This document shows positions 29,632 through 39,458 of a stretch of DNA of 64,000 bases, piece after piece. The stretch comes from Thermomonas sp. HDW16. GTDB lineage: Bacteria > Pseudomonadota > Gammaproteobacteria > Xanthomonadales > Xanthomonadaceae. The DNA is taken from contig NZ_CP049872.1 in NCBI RefSeq assembly GCF_011302915.1, forward strand, positions 1,488,001 through 1,552,000, given 5' to 3'. The notes beneath the pieces were generated by a model. The model was not told where the DNA came from and did not search any database. It worked only from the letters and a program-made list of their open reading frames with translations. The first letter of the stretch is position 1; the number at the start of each line of letters is the position of its first letter. The position numbers and the translations under genes are program-made.

Positions 29632-30408
29632 ATGTTCAGTAGTAATCGAAGTGTGAAATTTCAGCGCAAAACGAAAGCATTCTTGGTAAGGCTAATTGGC
29701 CGACTACAGCCTCTGCTGCCAGACTCTCTAGGGCATCGTATTGAGCTGATGCGGCAGCAGGCTGTTCATCCGCTTGAGCCTGAGCTTTCGGCACTGACTC
29801 GCGTTCTGGACACGTTTCTCCTCGACGCTCAGCTTGCAGTTGATGTGGGCGCGAACCATGGGCTTTGGACCGTTGAACTGGCTCGGCGTTACTCGCAGGT
29901 CATCGCAATCGAACCCAACCCTTACGTAGCGGTGGGACTTCGTAAGGTAGTGCCGGGCAATTGCAGGGTCATCGAGTGTGGGGTTTCGCGCAACACCGGC
30001 ACATTGCGCCTTCACGTGCCGAGCGTGAAAGGCAGGATCCTGTCGGGCTGGGCGAGCTTTGAATCGAACAATTGCCCTGATGCTGACCAAATTCTGGACG
30101 TAGAAGTTGTCGTTCGGACACTGGATGAGATCTTAGAGAAAGTTACACCATCGTTCATCAAGATGGATGTGGAAGGCCACGAATTCGAGGCAATTGCGGG
30201 CGCCAAGGACGTGCTGACTCGCGCGAGGCCAGTGTTGATGATTGAGGTAAAGAGTCACGATGAGGATCGGCTAACCGAGGCGCTGCTGGCTATCGGTTAC
30301 GTGGCAGTCGACCTTGATCGGATATGTGGAATTCCAGGTACTGCAGAGAATCGGTTCTTCGTGCCAACGGAGAAGATCGCCCTACTATCTCGTTCACAAA
30401 GGCACTAG
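29632..30408 (+). CDS. FkbM-family SAM-dependent methyltransferase
   Basis: The 258-residue protein has a SAM-binding motif (AVDVGANHGLW), the acidic VIAIEPNP segment, and the family hallmark FIKMDVEGHEFEAI. FkbM proteins often O-methylate sugars in polysaccharides, which fits the setting. The ATG follows 109 nt of non-coding sequence in which I see no firm promoter. The N-terminal 50 residues are basic and may be a separate substrate-binding part. Confidence 0.9.
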   Translation: MFSSNRSVKFQRKTKAFLVRLIGRLQPLLPDSLGHRIELMRQQAVHPLEPELSALTRVLDTFLLDAQLAVDVGANHGLWTVELARRYSQVIAIEPNPYVAVGLRKVVPGNCRVIECGVSRNTGTLRLHVPSVKGRILSGWASFESNNCPDADQILDVEVVVRTLDEILEKVTPSFIKMDVEGHEFEAIAGAKDVLTRARPVLMIEVKSHDEDRLTEALLAIGYVAVDLDRICGIPGTAENRFFVPTEKIALLSRSQRH

Positions 30409-30412
30409 GGTC

Positions 30413-31459
30413 GTGGAAAGTTTTGTTAGTGGGGTAGATAAACTGCCGACGGGAGGTGCCCGTTATCCCCCGCTAGAATCTTTAGTGCAGGTTGTAGTAC
30501 CGCCAGGGTCGGGTGGAGTCGCCGACTATGCGCACTTGATTGCCGAGGTGTTTGAGCCTGCCGCAGTGGTTGTCCAGCTTACGGCCCATGATCGGTTGAG
30601 CGCAGCCAATGGTCAGCACATTTTCATTCAGTACAGCGGGTACGGTTACGCCAAGCGAGGAGCGCCGCTCTGGCTGGTGGAAGAAGTGCGTAGATTGAAG
30701 GCAGAGGGGTGCATTGTCGGCGTGCATTTCCACGAGATCTATGCGAGTGGGTCACCATGGCGCTCGTCGTTCTGGCTTTCTCCGGCGCAGAAATATGTGG
30801 CAAAAATGCTGGCTTCAATAGCTGATTACTGGATGACGAACCGCCAGAATTCGGCGGACTGGTTGCGACGATATGGTCATGCCAAACCGAACATCGTGCT
30901 GCCGACGTTTTCCAATGTTGGAGAGTCTTCATTTTATGTCGAACAACGTCAGCGGAAAGTGATAGTTTTTGGTGGCGCGGTCCTGCGAGCCAAAACATAT
31001 CTGAGGGCGGGAGCTGAGTTGTTTCATTGGGCGCGTAGCCACGGACTTTTGATCCACGATATTGGCCCTCCTATGCCTGATCCTAAGATCAACGCCGCGC
31101 TTCAGAGAAATGGGGTTTTTCGGCACGGAGTCCTGACTTCTTCTTCTGTTCGCGAAGTTATGGCAGATGCCAAATTTGGAGTCGTTGCCTATCCTGCTGA
31201 TTACATCGCTAAAAGCGGAGTCTTTGCCTCATATTGTGCGCATGGGTTATGTCCCATCGTGATGGCAGAGGTAATTGATGCTGCCGCGGATGGACTGGCC
31301 GTCAATGATCAGTTCTTAGCTCGATTGCCCGCAGGCGAAGCATTTGATGTGAGCGGTTCAATTGCGTATCGCGCTTGGCACTGGTATCAGTCTCACCGGA
31401 TCGGTGCCCACGCTGTTGCCGTGGCCGACCTTCACCGGAGAGCGAAGGTGAAATGCTGA
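30413..31459 (+). CDS. Glycosyltransferase-like protein of the polysaccharide cluster
   Basis: The 348-residue product starts at GTG 30413, five bases after the fkbM stop. It has an N-terminal glycosyltransferase-B-like start (VVVPPGSGGVADYAHLI), a middle with FHEIYASGSPWR, and a C-terminal half with KFGVVAYPADYIAKSGVFASY, resembling the donor-binding domain of GT4-like enzymes but without a clear EX7E motif. Substrate is unknown. AT-rich codon use matches its neighbours. Confidence 0.6.
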   Translation: MESFVSGVDKLPTGGARYPPLESLVQVVVPPGSGGVADYAHLIAEVFEPAAVVVQLTAHDRLSAANGQHIFIQYSGYGYAKRGAPLWLVEEVRRLKAEGCIVGVHFHEIYASGSPWRSSFWLSPAQKYVAKMLASIADYWMTNRQNSADWLRRYGHAKPNIVLPTFSNVGESSFYVEQRQRKVIVFGGAVLRAKTYLRAGAELFHWARSHGLLIHDIGPPMPDPKINAALQRNGVFRHGVLTSSSVREVMADAKFGVVAYPADYIAKSGVFASYCAHGLCPIVMAEVIDAAADGLAVNDQFLARLPAGEAFDVSGSIAYRAWHWYQSHRIGAHAVAVADLHRRAKVKC

Positions 31460-31608
31460 GCGTCAGCAACTACCTTGATCAGAAGAGGTACCGGCTCCCA
31501 CTCGACGCCCGAGATGGGAAGGTTATGTATAGAAAGAGTCATGGCATTTTCCAGAAGCGGCGCAAACTTCTGCTGCGTGAGGGGGCTTGTGAATTGGGTG
31601 GATATTAG
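31453..31608 (+). CDS. Small open reading frame, 51 residues, doubtful
   Basis: The ATG overlaps the stop of the preceding gene (ATGCTGA) and the frame ends two bases before the next likely start. The product is strongly basic (KRYRLPLDARDGKVMYRK) with no recognised motif. It could be a real linker gene, the remnant of a longer gene, or chance. Confidence 0.2.
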   Translation: MLSVSNYLDQKRYRLPLDARDGKVMYRKSHGIFQKRRKLLLREGACELGGY

Positions 31609-31609
31609 G

Positions 31610-32971
31610 GTGAGATCTAAAGCTGCCACTACGGGTCGCGGCGACCTTGCATTTCGCACAGCCTACCAAATCTTCGTTGCCTTCTGGTCGATCATGTTTG
31701 TGGAGGGTGCAATTAGAAAATGGATTGCTCCTGGGATAGGTGTGCCGATTCAAGTTTTCAGGGATATGTTGCCCGCGGCTATCCTATTGCTTCTTCTGCA
31801 GTCCAGAGTACGCACGCCCGTGCCACCACGCGCATTGCTACTCGCACTGATTGGGTACCTGCTGTTCGGAGCGCTTTCCGCTTTCATTTCGGGATTTTCC
31901 TACCCATTTCTTGTCCCTATTCTTGGGCTGCGTACTCACTTTGCCTATATCCCACTGATCGTGGCGTTTCCGGCGTTTTTTCGTTCGACTGAATCCCTTG
32001 TCTCGGCGGGCGAGAAGATCGCGATCATTTCCATGCCGATCGCATTACTGTGTCTCTATCAGACAACTCAGCCCACCGCTAGCTGGGTGAATATCTACGC
32101 TACGGGCGAAAGTTCCAACGCGGTTTTCGGCAATCAAAATCTGGTGCGAGCGGCTGGTACTTTTAGCTACATCACCGGAATGGCACAGTTTGCAGTGTTG
32201 GTTTTTGCAGTTAGCCTGGCAAGTGTCATCGCGGTAAAGCACCGCGGGCAGCGTTTGATTTTTGTTGCGGGGCTGCTGGCTGCTGTTGTGTCCGGCATTG
32301 CGACCGGCTCGCGAGGGCCAATCCTCGCGATGGTGGTCATTCTAGTGGGCGTATTGTGGTTGATGGTTCGGTTTTATCGACCGTTATTTACTCGTTTTCG
32401 CCGGCTAGTGGCGTGGCTGGTCATTGGCGGCACTGCAGTTGCCGGGTATGCGGCGGCTCAGTTCGATGCGATGTACGAGCGGATTACCGTTGTTGGTGGC
32501 GATACCGGAGGAAGAACGCTTGGAGCTATTTTTGGTTGGCTGGATGCAATAATCACGCACCCAGTTGGATTCGGTTTGGGTGCGGGTCATCAACAGGCAT
32601 CAAGGTTCCTCGGCGGGGAAGCTGGATTCTCGCTTGGTGCGGAAGAAGAGCTGACTCGCATTGCGCTTGAGCTTGGCTTTTTTGGGTTTCTCGCGTTCGC
32701 GGCATCTCGACTGATTTTCTTTTGGCAGTTGTATCGGATCACCATGGCCACTCGTCAGCTCGATCTGAGGATGATTGCAGCCGCGGCGACCATGCTATTT
32801 GCGGCAAACATCACTGGTGGACTTTATACCCCGATCGCAAACGCGATGCTCTGGGGGCTGTCGGGGTTGTACTCGCAGTACGAAATATCCGCCTCCGCAC
32901 GCAGGGGACAAGTTTGCAATGAAAATTGCGTGTTACGTGAGACCGTTTTTTCCAATGCGTGGCGGTCTTGA
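31610..32971 (+). CDS. O-antigen polymerase-like membrane protein (Wzy candidate)
   Basis: Polytopic protein with about eleven helices and O-antigen polymerase/ligase features: NLVRAAGTF, GIATGSRGPILAM and the loop GGEAGFSLGAEEELTRIALELG. Start is probably GTG 31610; ATG 31541 or earlier starts would add non-hydrophobic residues. As read it ends at 32971, inside the next gene. One additional G in the GGGG run near 32905 would instead end it at 32922, giving an ATGA overlap with the next ATG (32919). That arrangement is typical of this operon, so the C-terminus shown may be wrong. Confidence 0.82.
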   Translation: MRSKAATTGRGDLAFRTAYQIFVAFWSIMFVEGAIRKWIAPGIGVPIQVFRDMLPAAILLLLLQSRVRTPVPPRALLLALIGYLLFGALSAFISGFSYPFLVPILGLRTHFAYIPLIVAFPAFFRSTESLVSAGEKIAIISMPIALLCLYQTTQPTASWVNIYATGESSNAVFGNQNLVRAAGTFSYITGMAQFAVLVFAVSLASVIAVKHRGQRLIFVAGLLAAVVSGIATGSRGPILAMVVILVGVLWLMVRFYRPLFTRFRRLVAWLVIGGTAVAGYAAAQFDAMYERITVVGGDTGGRTLGAIFGWLDAIITHPVGFGLGAGHQQASRFLGGEAGFSLGAEEELTRIALELGFFGFLAFAASRLIFFWQLYRITMATRQLDLRMIAAAATMLFAANITGGLYTPIANAMLWGLSGLYSQYEISASARRGQVCNENCVLRETVFSNAWRS

Positions 32972-33937
32972 GGCTATCGCTGACCTGGTCAGTTCCCATT
33001 TCAGCGCGGTCGGACATGAAGTGGTGGTTCTAACGGAAGCGCCTCTCGGGCTACGCCAGAGCTTATTGGACGAAGGAGAGTCGTGCGTTGCCCCGGAGTC
33101 ATCCGCCTCTGGCGGGAATTTCGTAGTGCGGATGCCGTGCTTTTCTTTGGTATGAGCCTACGCGCCTTGCCGTTTGCGGTTCTGTCGGGAGCTCCGTTGG
33201 TGCTATCCCATCACGGGATCTACCCTGGACAAGCAACCACACTGTCGATATTTCTCAGGTTGATTCGGCTCCTGCCAACACGGTGTTTCATCAATATCTG
33301 TGTGAGCCAATTTGTTGCTTCCTATATTCCTGGTCGAACAATTGTTATTCACAATGCCTTCGAGGACGCGCGATTTTTCTCGGACGGGTTCACCGACCGC
33401 GTCTTCGATTTCGGATTTTGTGGGCGGCTAGTGTCGGAAAAAGGTGTAAGTATTCTGTTGGAGGCATTTGCAGATATGTGCCGGAACGAGCGCAGATTAC
33501 GTTTGGCGATCATGGGCGACGGTCCAGAGAGGGCGTCGCTCGAAGAGCAGGCGCGAGCAAAAGGCATCGAAGAAAATGTGACCTTTACTGGATCGAAGGA
33601 CAGTGAAGGGGTTGCCAATATGATGCGAAGCTGCCGTGTTCTGGTGGTGCCATCCGTATACGAAGAGCCTTTTGGTATCGTCGCCTTGGAAGGATTGTCG
33701 AGTGGATGCCGTGTCGTCGTGACACGCAAAGGAGGGTTGCCGGAGGCGGTCGGTGCCTTTGGTATCGTCGTTGATGCGACACCGGAGTCCCTAAGGGTTG
33801 GAATGTCCAGTGCGCTGAGTGATTGCGATCATCCGGTTCAAGATCAAAGTGGACTGCGCCGATACCTTACTTCGCGTCGTAGCGAAATTGTCGGAAGACA
33901 TTACGAAAGAGTCGTCAATTTGGTGGCGAAAAAGTGA
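32919..33937 (+). pseudogene. GT4-family glycosyltransferase, frameshifted
   Basis: The N-terminus (MKIACYVRPFFPMRGGLEAIA, GT-B acceptor domain) runs to about 33060 and the rest is in another frame: VIRLWREFRSADAVLFF, then LVLSHHGIYPGQ, the donor domain FCGRLVSEKGV and the EX7E-type loop VYEEPFGIVALEGL. Together they form a complete GT4 enzyme of about 340 residues. An extra G in the GGG at 33047-33049 would join both frames smoothly, but the exact site is less certain than in the other cases. The stop overlaps the next GTG. Confidence 0.78.
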
Positions 33938-35135
33938 AATCTCGGTGCGTAATGATTGGTCACCCGGGGCGCCAGCATTCACATCATTTCGCATCTGGAC
34001 TGATGGAAGCAGGGCTTCTTGCGGAATATTGCAGTGGCCAGTTCAATGAGAAGCAGCTTGACGATATACCCAAGTTTATTCGTCGACTGCTTCCCTCTGC
34101 GATCGTGAGAAATGCAGTGCCTTTCCTTGGCAAACAGGTGAGTTCGACGCGGCCAATAGGGGCGATTCTCAACCATCTGGCTCTAAGAATGCCGACACAG
34201 GGGGCACAGTTTTGGGGCGAGCTGGCCGGTTTTACTTGGTATGACTGGCAGCTTTCGCGGTTGGTAGATAGAAAGAAGCCGCGCGTAGTGATCGGCTACG
34301 AAATGGCGTGCTTGCAGAGCTTTCGGACTGCGAAACGGCTGGGTATAGAATGTGTCCTAGACGCTGCGGCATGCCATCACGCGCTCCAGGATCGGCGCGT
34401 GCCGAATCGGAGAGCGAGCACCTCTCGCGTCGGACGTCTGATTCGCGAGCGCAAAGACGCAGAGCTTGCTTTGGCGGACCTGTTGATCTGTCCTTCCTTG
34501 TTGAGTGCTCAAAGTTACTTGGATGCTGGTGTTGCGCCAGAGCGGATTGTTATCAATTCGCTTGGAGTATCGCAGACGAAGTTTGCTGATGCGGCGTGTC
34601 GGCAGAGGGGGGGCAAATCAGTTTTGTGTTTGTCGCGAATGCCCGTATGGTTAAGGGCGCGGATTTTATCGAAAACGCTATACGTGCGTTGCAGGTAGCC
34701 GGCATACGGGCCACGATACATCTGGTGGGCGGTGCTAGGGTGGACGCGTATTACGGCGCTGGCGTCCAGGTGGTTCGTCACGGGCATGCGTCGCATCAAG
34801 AGTTGGCCGAGATCTTCGGTGGCGCTGACTGTCTGCTTTTGCCATCACGGCTTGAATCGTTCGGAATGGTGGTACTTGAGGCGATGGCTGCTGGCATGTC
34901 AGTTATCGTGTCTGACTGGGTGGGTGCCGCCGCGTTGGTCGATCATGGAGTTAATGGGTGGCGCTTCGGTGACACCTTTGAGGCTTTTTTGGAGAGAGTT
35001 CTCTGGTGTGCGGACAATGTTGATCTTGTCCGAGCAATGCGACCGGCCTGTGTTGAGACTGCTCGTCGTAATAGCTGGGAAGCCTACCAGCAGCGCGCGG
35101 TCAACATCGTAAGGAACGTAACGCGTGGCAGTTAA
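33934..35135 (+). pseudogene. Glycosyltransferase, frameshifted at a seven-G run
   Basis: Starting at GTG 33934 (GTGA overlap), the first frame encodes the N-terminal acceptor domain with YEMACLQSFRTAKRLG and LADLLICPSLLSAQSYL. At 34611-34617 (GGGGGGG) the frame breaks; with one more G it continues as GGQISFVFVANARMVKGADF, followed by the donor domain with LPSRLESFGMVVLEAMAAG. The joined product of about 400 residues is a normal GT4 enzyme. Sequence error or slipped-strand variation could both explain it. Confidence 0.82.
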
Positions 35136-36240
35136 GAGCATGAGCGCTGGCCACGGCAGGTGTCGCGAGTTGCCGCGAATAGGGCTCATCGTTCCATCGC
35201 TGGACGAGGGTGGAGGCGTACCTGCTGTTGCGCGTTTTTTAGCAAATGTGGCTTGTAACTCCGGTGAGTTTTCCCTAAATTTAATCTCCCTTTCTACGTC
35301 ATCCCGTGATCCGGCAAGCGTCCGAATTGTTTCGCCGAAGTCATGGATTAATGGTGTGGCGACTCGCCATGGCACCTGGAATCAACACTCTTATATTCAC
35401 GTCGGCGCACACTTAGGTGAGTTGGAGTTCATGCGCTACTTGCCCCGGAAGGCGTTAGCGGAAGCCATCGAAGGTTGCGATCTCTTACAAGTGGTGGCGG
35501 GCTTTCCCGCGTGGGCAAACGCAGTAACGGGTTATGGAAAGCCGGTCTCTCTGCAGTGCGCGACGCGTGCAATTGTTGAACGACGCATGCGCGACAGAGG
35601 GGGCTGGAATCCGCCTAGGTTGCTGCGGATGGGGATGACGCAACTTACTGATGCGTTGGATCGCAAGGCGCTGCGTTCGGTGGATGCAGTCCAGGTTGAG
35701 AATCCTTGGATGCTGGACTATGTTTCTGCTGTCAGCAGAGGGCGAGATGTGGACATCCGCTATGCGCCTCCCGGGATAGACGTTGCAACCTTCAAGCCAA
35801 TTACTCCTCGAGTCCCATCTGGGTTTTCATACATTCTTTGCGTCGGCCGTCTGGCCGATCCGCGCAAGAATATCGAGTTACTCCTGACTGCATACGCCAG
35901 GCTGGCTCCCGCGTTGCGGACGAGGGTTCGACTTCTGCTTGCCGGATCGACTCGCCCGTCGTTGTCTTTCTGGGAGAAGGCGGACGCTTTCGGAGTGCGC
36001 GAGCAAGTGACGTTCGTGGATTGCCCTTCGCAGGAAGAATTGGTGGCGCTCTACCAGGCAGCTACAGTGTTTGCGCTGCCATCAGATGAAGAAGGGCTAG
36101 GTATCGTATTGCTGGAAGCCATGGGCTGCGGCGTGCCGGTAGTCTCTACTCGCAGTGGTGGTCCAGAAGGGATCATCAGTGAGGGTGTTGACGGATACCT
36201 TGTGCCTCTGGGGATGCAGATGCACTGGCCTTTAGGCTAG
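35125..36240 (+). CDS. GT4-family glycosyltransferase, probably cut short by a frameshift
   Basis: N-terminal GT-B domain (IGLIVPSLDEGGGVPAVARF) and donor domain with FSYILCVGRLADPRKN and SDEEGLGIVLLEAMGCG. The frame ends at 36240 shortly after GVDGYLVPLG. One extra G in the GGGG at about 36211 continues it as DADALAFRLAQLLEDSELN to a TGA at 36381-36383, which overlaps the next ATG. The true gene is therefore probably 35125-36383. Start is GTG 35125 (AAGGA nine bases upstream) or ATG 35140. Confidence 0.82.
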   Translation: MAVKSMSAGHGRCRELPRIGLIVPSLDEGGGVPAVARFLANVACNSGEFSLNLISLSTSSRDPASVRIVSPKSWINGVATRHGTWNQHSYIHVGAHLGELEFMRYLPRKALAEAIEGCDLLQVVAGFPAWANAVTGYGKPVSLQCATRAIVERRMRDRGGWNPPRLLRMGMTQLTDALDRKALRSVDAVQVENPWMLDYVSAVSRGRDVDIRYAPPGIDVATFKPITPRVPSGFSYILCVGRLADPRKNIELLLTAYARLAPALRTRVRLLLAGSTRPSLSFWEKADAFGVREQVTFVDCPSQEELVALYQAATVFALPSDEEGLGIVLLEAMGCGVPVVSTRSGGPEGIISEGVDGYLVPLGMQMHWPLG

Positions 36241-36379
36241 CCCAGTTGCTCGAAGATTCAGAATTGAACACCTTGATAGGCAAAGAGGGGAGATTGACGG
36301 TCGAGCGTCGTTATGCAGAAGGCGTTACGGGTGCTGCCTTCATCGATATCTGGCGTGACCTGCTTAGAGATGTCGTGTC

Positions 36380-37624
36380 ATGAAACCTACAATTTTGGTT
36401 TTCACGCGCTATTATCTTCCTGGATATTTGGCGGGTGGCCCCATTCGCACCATAGCTAATATGGTGGCACGCCTTGGCAGCGCTTTTAATTTCAAGATCG
36501 TCGCGCAGGATCGGGATTTCGGTGCGCAAAGTCCATATCGAGATGTGCGGCCAGATGCGTGGATTCCCGTACAGCAGGCGCTTGTGCGATATGTTCCACC
36601 CGCCCGAACTGACATGATAAAAATGGCGGAGATCATCAGATCTACCCCCCACGACGCCATCTACCTCAACAGTTTTTTCGATTTTCGTTTTACCCAACAA
36701 GTGCTGATCAATCGAAAGTTGGGCCGTTTACCAAATCGGCCGATCATTTTGGCCCCGCGTGGGGAGTTTTCAGAGGGAGCCCTGCAGTTCAAATCTCTGA
36801 AGAAGATGGCCTATATAGGGTTGGCGAAACGCGCTGGCCTCTACAGCGGGCTCACTTGGCAGGCTTCGAGCTCACTTGAGGCCGCGGATATAGAACGCAC
36901 TATGGCTGTGCTGGGAGGCAATCCAAGAGAAGGGACGGGTGTTGTCGGCCATATCGCGGTTGCGCCTGACCTGGCGGATGTTGACGGCGGTGATGGGGCT
37001 GCTTGTCGAAGCGGCGCGGCGCAACGAAAACGGCCTGGGTTGCCTCTGCGTGTTTGTTTTCTCTCCCGGATAAGTCCAAAAAAGAATCTCGACTATGCAT
37101 TGCGAGTATTGGCCGACGTGCGGGTGCCAGTTTGTTTCTCCATATACGGGCCGATCGAGGATGAGGCGTATTGGGCCACGTGCTCCGCACTCATTGACGA
37201 GTTGCCGGCCAATATACAGGTGATTCAAATTGGCGCGGTTTCGCCATGCCAGATCATGCCGACGTTGCAAGAGCATGATCTCTTTCTGTTTCCGACACAT
37301 GGCGAGAATTTCGGGCACGTGATACATGAAGCGCTTCGGGCTGGATTGCCGTTGCTCATCAGTGACCAGACACCCTGGCAAAAGCTTGAAGATAAGGGGG
37401 TGGGGTGGGCCCTCTCGCTCGCCGAGCCCAGAGAATTTGTCTCGCGGTTGGAGGAAGTCGCTGCCTGGTCAGAAGATCAACATCACGCGGCGTCGCAACG
37501 CGCGAAGCGTTTCGCAGCTAATGTTAGCCAAGATCCTGACACCCTTGACTCAAATCGCAGGCTATTTTTCGATGCAATTCTCGGTGCGGATCCGTCACCG
37601 AATCATTCAGAAAGGAGTCGATAG
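36380..37624 (+). CDS. Glycosyltransferase (GT4-like)
   Basis: The intact 414-residue protein begins ILVFTRYYLPGYLAGGPIRT, a start typical of GT4 transferases from capsule clusters, and has the donor-side segments VCFLSRISPKKNLDYAL and FLFPTHGENFGHVIHEAL. Its TAG stop overlaps the GTG of the next gene. Codon use is AT-rich. Acceptor and donor are unknown. Confidence 0.88.
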   Translation: MKPTILVFTRYYLPGYLAGGPIRTIANMVARLGSAFNFKIVAQDRDFGAQSPYRDVRPDAWIPVQQALVRYVPPARTDMIKMAEIIRSTPHDAIYLNSFFDFRFTQQVLINRKLGRLPNRPIILAPRGEFSEGALQFKSLKKMAYIGLAKRAGLYSGLTWQASSSLEAADIERTMAVLGGNPREGTGVVGHIAVAPDLADVDGGDGAACRSGAAQRKRPGLPLRVCFLSRISPKKNLDYALRVLADVRVPVCFSIYGPIEDEAYWATCSALIDELPANIQVIQIGAVSPCQIMPTLQEHDLFLFPTHGENFGHVIHEALRAGLPLLISDQTPWQKLEDKGVGWALSLAEPREFVSRLEEVAAWSEDQHHAASQRAKRFAANVSQDPDTLDSNRRLFFDAILGADPSPNHSERSR

Positions 37625-38658
37625 TGTTTGAACACGAAGTGCTGCTAATCAGTGGCGGCACAGGCTCGTTCGGAAACGCCGTTCTCCGTCGCTTCCTGCA
37701 GACTGATATCGGCGAAATCCGGATACTAAGCCGTGACGAAAAGAAGCAGGACGATATGCGTAAGCGCTATGCGTCCGACAAGCTGAAGTTCTACATCGGC
37801 GATGTGCGCGACCCCGCCAGCGTGATGAACGCGATGCGCGGCGTGGACTACGTCTTCCACGCGGCAGCACTGAAGCAGGTGCCGTCCTGCGAGTTTCATC
37901 CGATGGAAGCGGTCAAGACCAATATCCTAGGTACCGAGAACGCCACCGAGGCTGCGATCCAGTGTGGCGTCAAGCGCATGATCTGCCTGAGTACGGACAA
38001 GGCGGTGTACCCCATCAATGCCATGGGTATCTCCAAGGCGATGATGGAAAAGGTGTTCGTGGCGAAGTCGCGCAATGTGGATCCGACCAAGACCACGATC
38101 TGCGGCACTCGCTACGGCAATGTCATGGCCTCGCGCGGGTCGGTGATTCCGCTTTTCGTGAGCCAAATCAATTCGGGTGTACCGATCACCATCACTGACC
38201 CGGACATGACCCGCTTCATGATGACCCTGGATGATGCGGTGGATCTGGTTCTATATGCCTTCAAACATGGCAATAGTGGCGACATCTTCGTGCAGAAAGC
38301 GCCAGCTGCGACCATGCATACCCTAGCTCGAGCGCTGGCGGAATTGCTGGGTAGGCCTGATTACCCCATACAGGTCATCGGTACGCGTCACGGCGAAAAG
38401 AAGCATGAGGCACTGATGAGCCGGGAAGAAATGTCCCATGCGCAAGATATGTCCGGTTATTTCCGCGTGCCGCCGGATTTGCGCGACCTCAACTACGGGA
38501 AGTTCGTCGAGCAGGGCGAAAAACGCATCAGCGAAGCACGTGACTACACTTCTGCGAATACCGAGCGTCTCGACGTGGGAGACATGCAGCGGTTGCTGAT
38601 GAAGCTAGATTTCATACGCGACCTAGTAGCTGGTTGTCCGAGTCAACCGGTTGATTGA
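37624..38658 (+). CDS. wbjB: UDP-GlcNAc 4,6-dehydratase/5-epimerase (WbjB/FnlA/CapE type)
   Basis: First enzyme of UDP-N-acetyl-L-fucosamine synthesis. The 344-residue extended SDR has the cofactor motif GGTGSFG (11-17) and LSTDKAVYPINAMGISK, where a Met stands in place of the usual catalytic Tyr of the YxxxK motif. I recognise the sequence as the WbjB/CapE branch rather than FlaA1/PseB. wbjC and wbjD follow, with one methyltransferase gene inserted between. Base composition returns towards GC-rich. Confidence 0.93.
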   Translation: MFEHEVLLISGGTGSFGNAVLRRFLQTDIGEIRILSRDEKKQDDMRKRYASDKLKFYIGDVRDPASVMNAMRGVDYVFHAAALKQVPSCEFHPMEAVKTNILGTENATEAAIQCGVKRMICLSTDKAVYPINAMGISKAMMEKVFVAKSRNVDPTKTTICGTRYGNVMASRGSVIPLFVSQINSGVPITITDPDMTRFMMTLDDAVDLVLYAFKHGNSGDIFVQKAPAATMHTLARALAELLGRPDYPIQVIGTRHGEKKHEALMSREEMSHAQDMSGYFRVPPDLRDLNYGKFVEQGEKRISEARDYTSANTERLDVGDMQRLLMKLDFIRDLVAGCPSQPVD

Positions 38659-38727
38659 GTTGCGGAAAGCCTTTCAGCTTGCGATGGATAGGATGAGTTC
38701 GCACATTCCACAAACAGAGGATGAATA

Positions 38728-39384
38728 ATGTCAACAGGCGAATACGCTGTCGCTGGCCTTCATGACCACATTGTAGGTACTCAGCTAGCTGCCAAGACTG
38801 ACAAGACTCGGGGTGTACTTGATATCGGTTGTGGAAGCGGCGCATTTCTTCGCCGACTGCAGGTGTTAGGTTTCGAGAATCTGTGCGGGGTTGACATAAA
38901 TCCCCCAGGTCAAATTGATGAAGGGATTGAGTACATCAAGCACGACTTGGACGATGTCTCAGATCCCTTGTATGGACGCACCTTCGATATCATTACTATG
39001 ATCGAGTTAATCGAGCATCTTGACTCGATCGGAGTCGGTCTTCGCATGGCTGCGCGGCATCTCGCATCCGACGGGAAAATCCTGATAACCACCCCAAATA
39101 TTGAGTCACTGAATGCTCGTGTTCGATTTTTGTTTTCAGGAGATATTCCTTTCTTCGATAAAAAATCCGATCCAACACACCTTTTCCCGGTTCGCCGCAC
39201 TTCCTTGGAGAGACTCGCCGAGTCCGTCGGGCTAATTGTTGAGAGTGAAACATGGTTTCCTCAGGTGGGCTCTGATTCCAAATGCTTTTCCCCGAAGATT
39301 CGGGTGTTGTCCCGAGTATTGGCACTCATCATCCCGGATCTACGGCCCGGAGATATCAGCATTTACACATTGAGACACGCATGA
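38728..39384 (+). CDS. Class I SAM-dependent methyltransferase
   Basis: The 218-residue protein carries motif I VLDIGCGSGAFLRRL and a post-motif acidic residue in LCGVDINPP, plus the methyltransf_11/23-like ITMIELIEHL and LITTPNIESL segments. It interrupts the otherwise contiguous wbjB-wbjC-wbjD order and is AT-rich, so it looks like a later insertion. It may methylate a sugar or a biosynthetic intermediate. Confidence 0.85.
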   Translation: MSTGEYAVAGLHDHIVGTQLAAKTDKTRGVLDIGCGSGAFLRRLQVLGFENLCGVDINPPGQIDEGIEYIKHDLDDVSDPLYGRTFDIITMIELIEHLDSIGVGLRMAARHLASDGKILITTPNIESLNARVRFLFSGDIPFFDKKSDPTHLFPVRRTSLERLAESVGLIVESETWFPQVGSDSKCFSPKIRVLSRVLALIIPDLRPGDISIYTLRHA

Positions 39385-39458
39385 GCCGGCTTTACATGAC
39401 AGGTGCATTACCATGAATAACCATCGCGAGGGGGCTTGCATTGTCGTAGGTGGCGATC

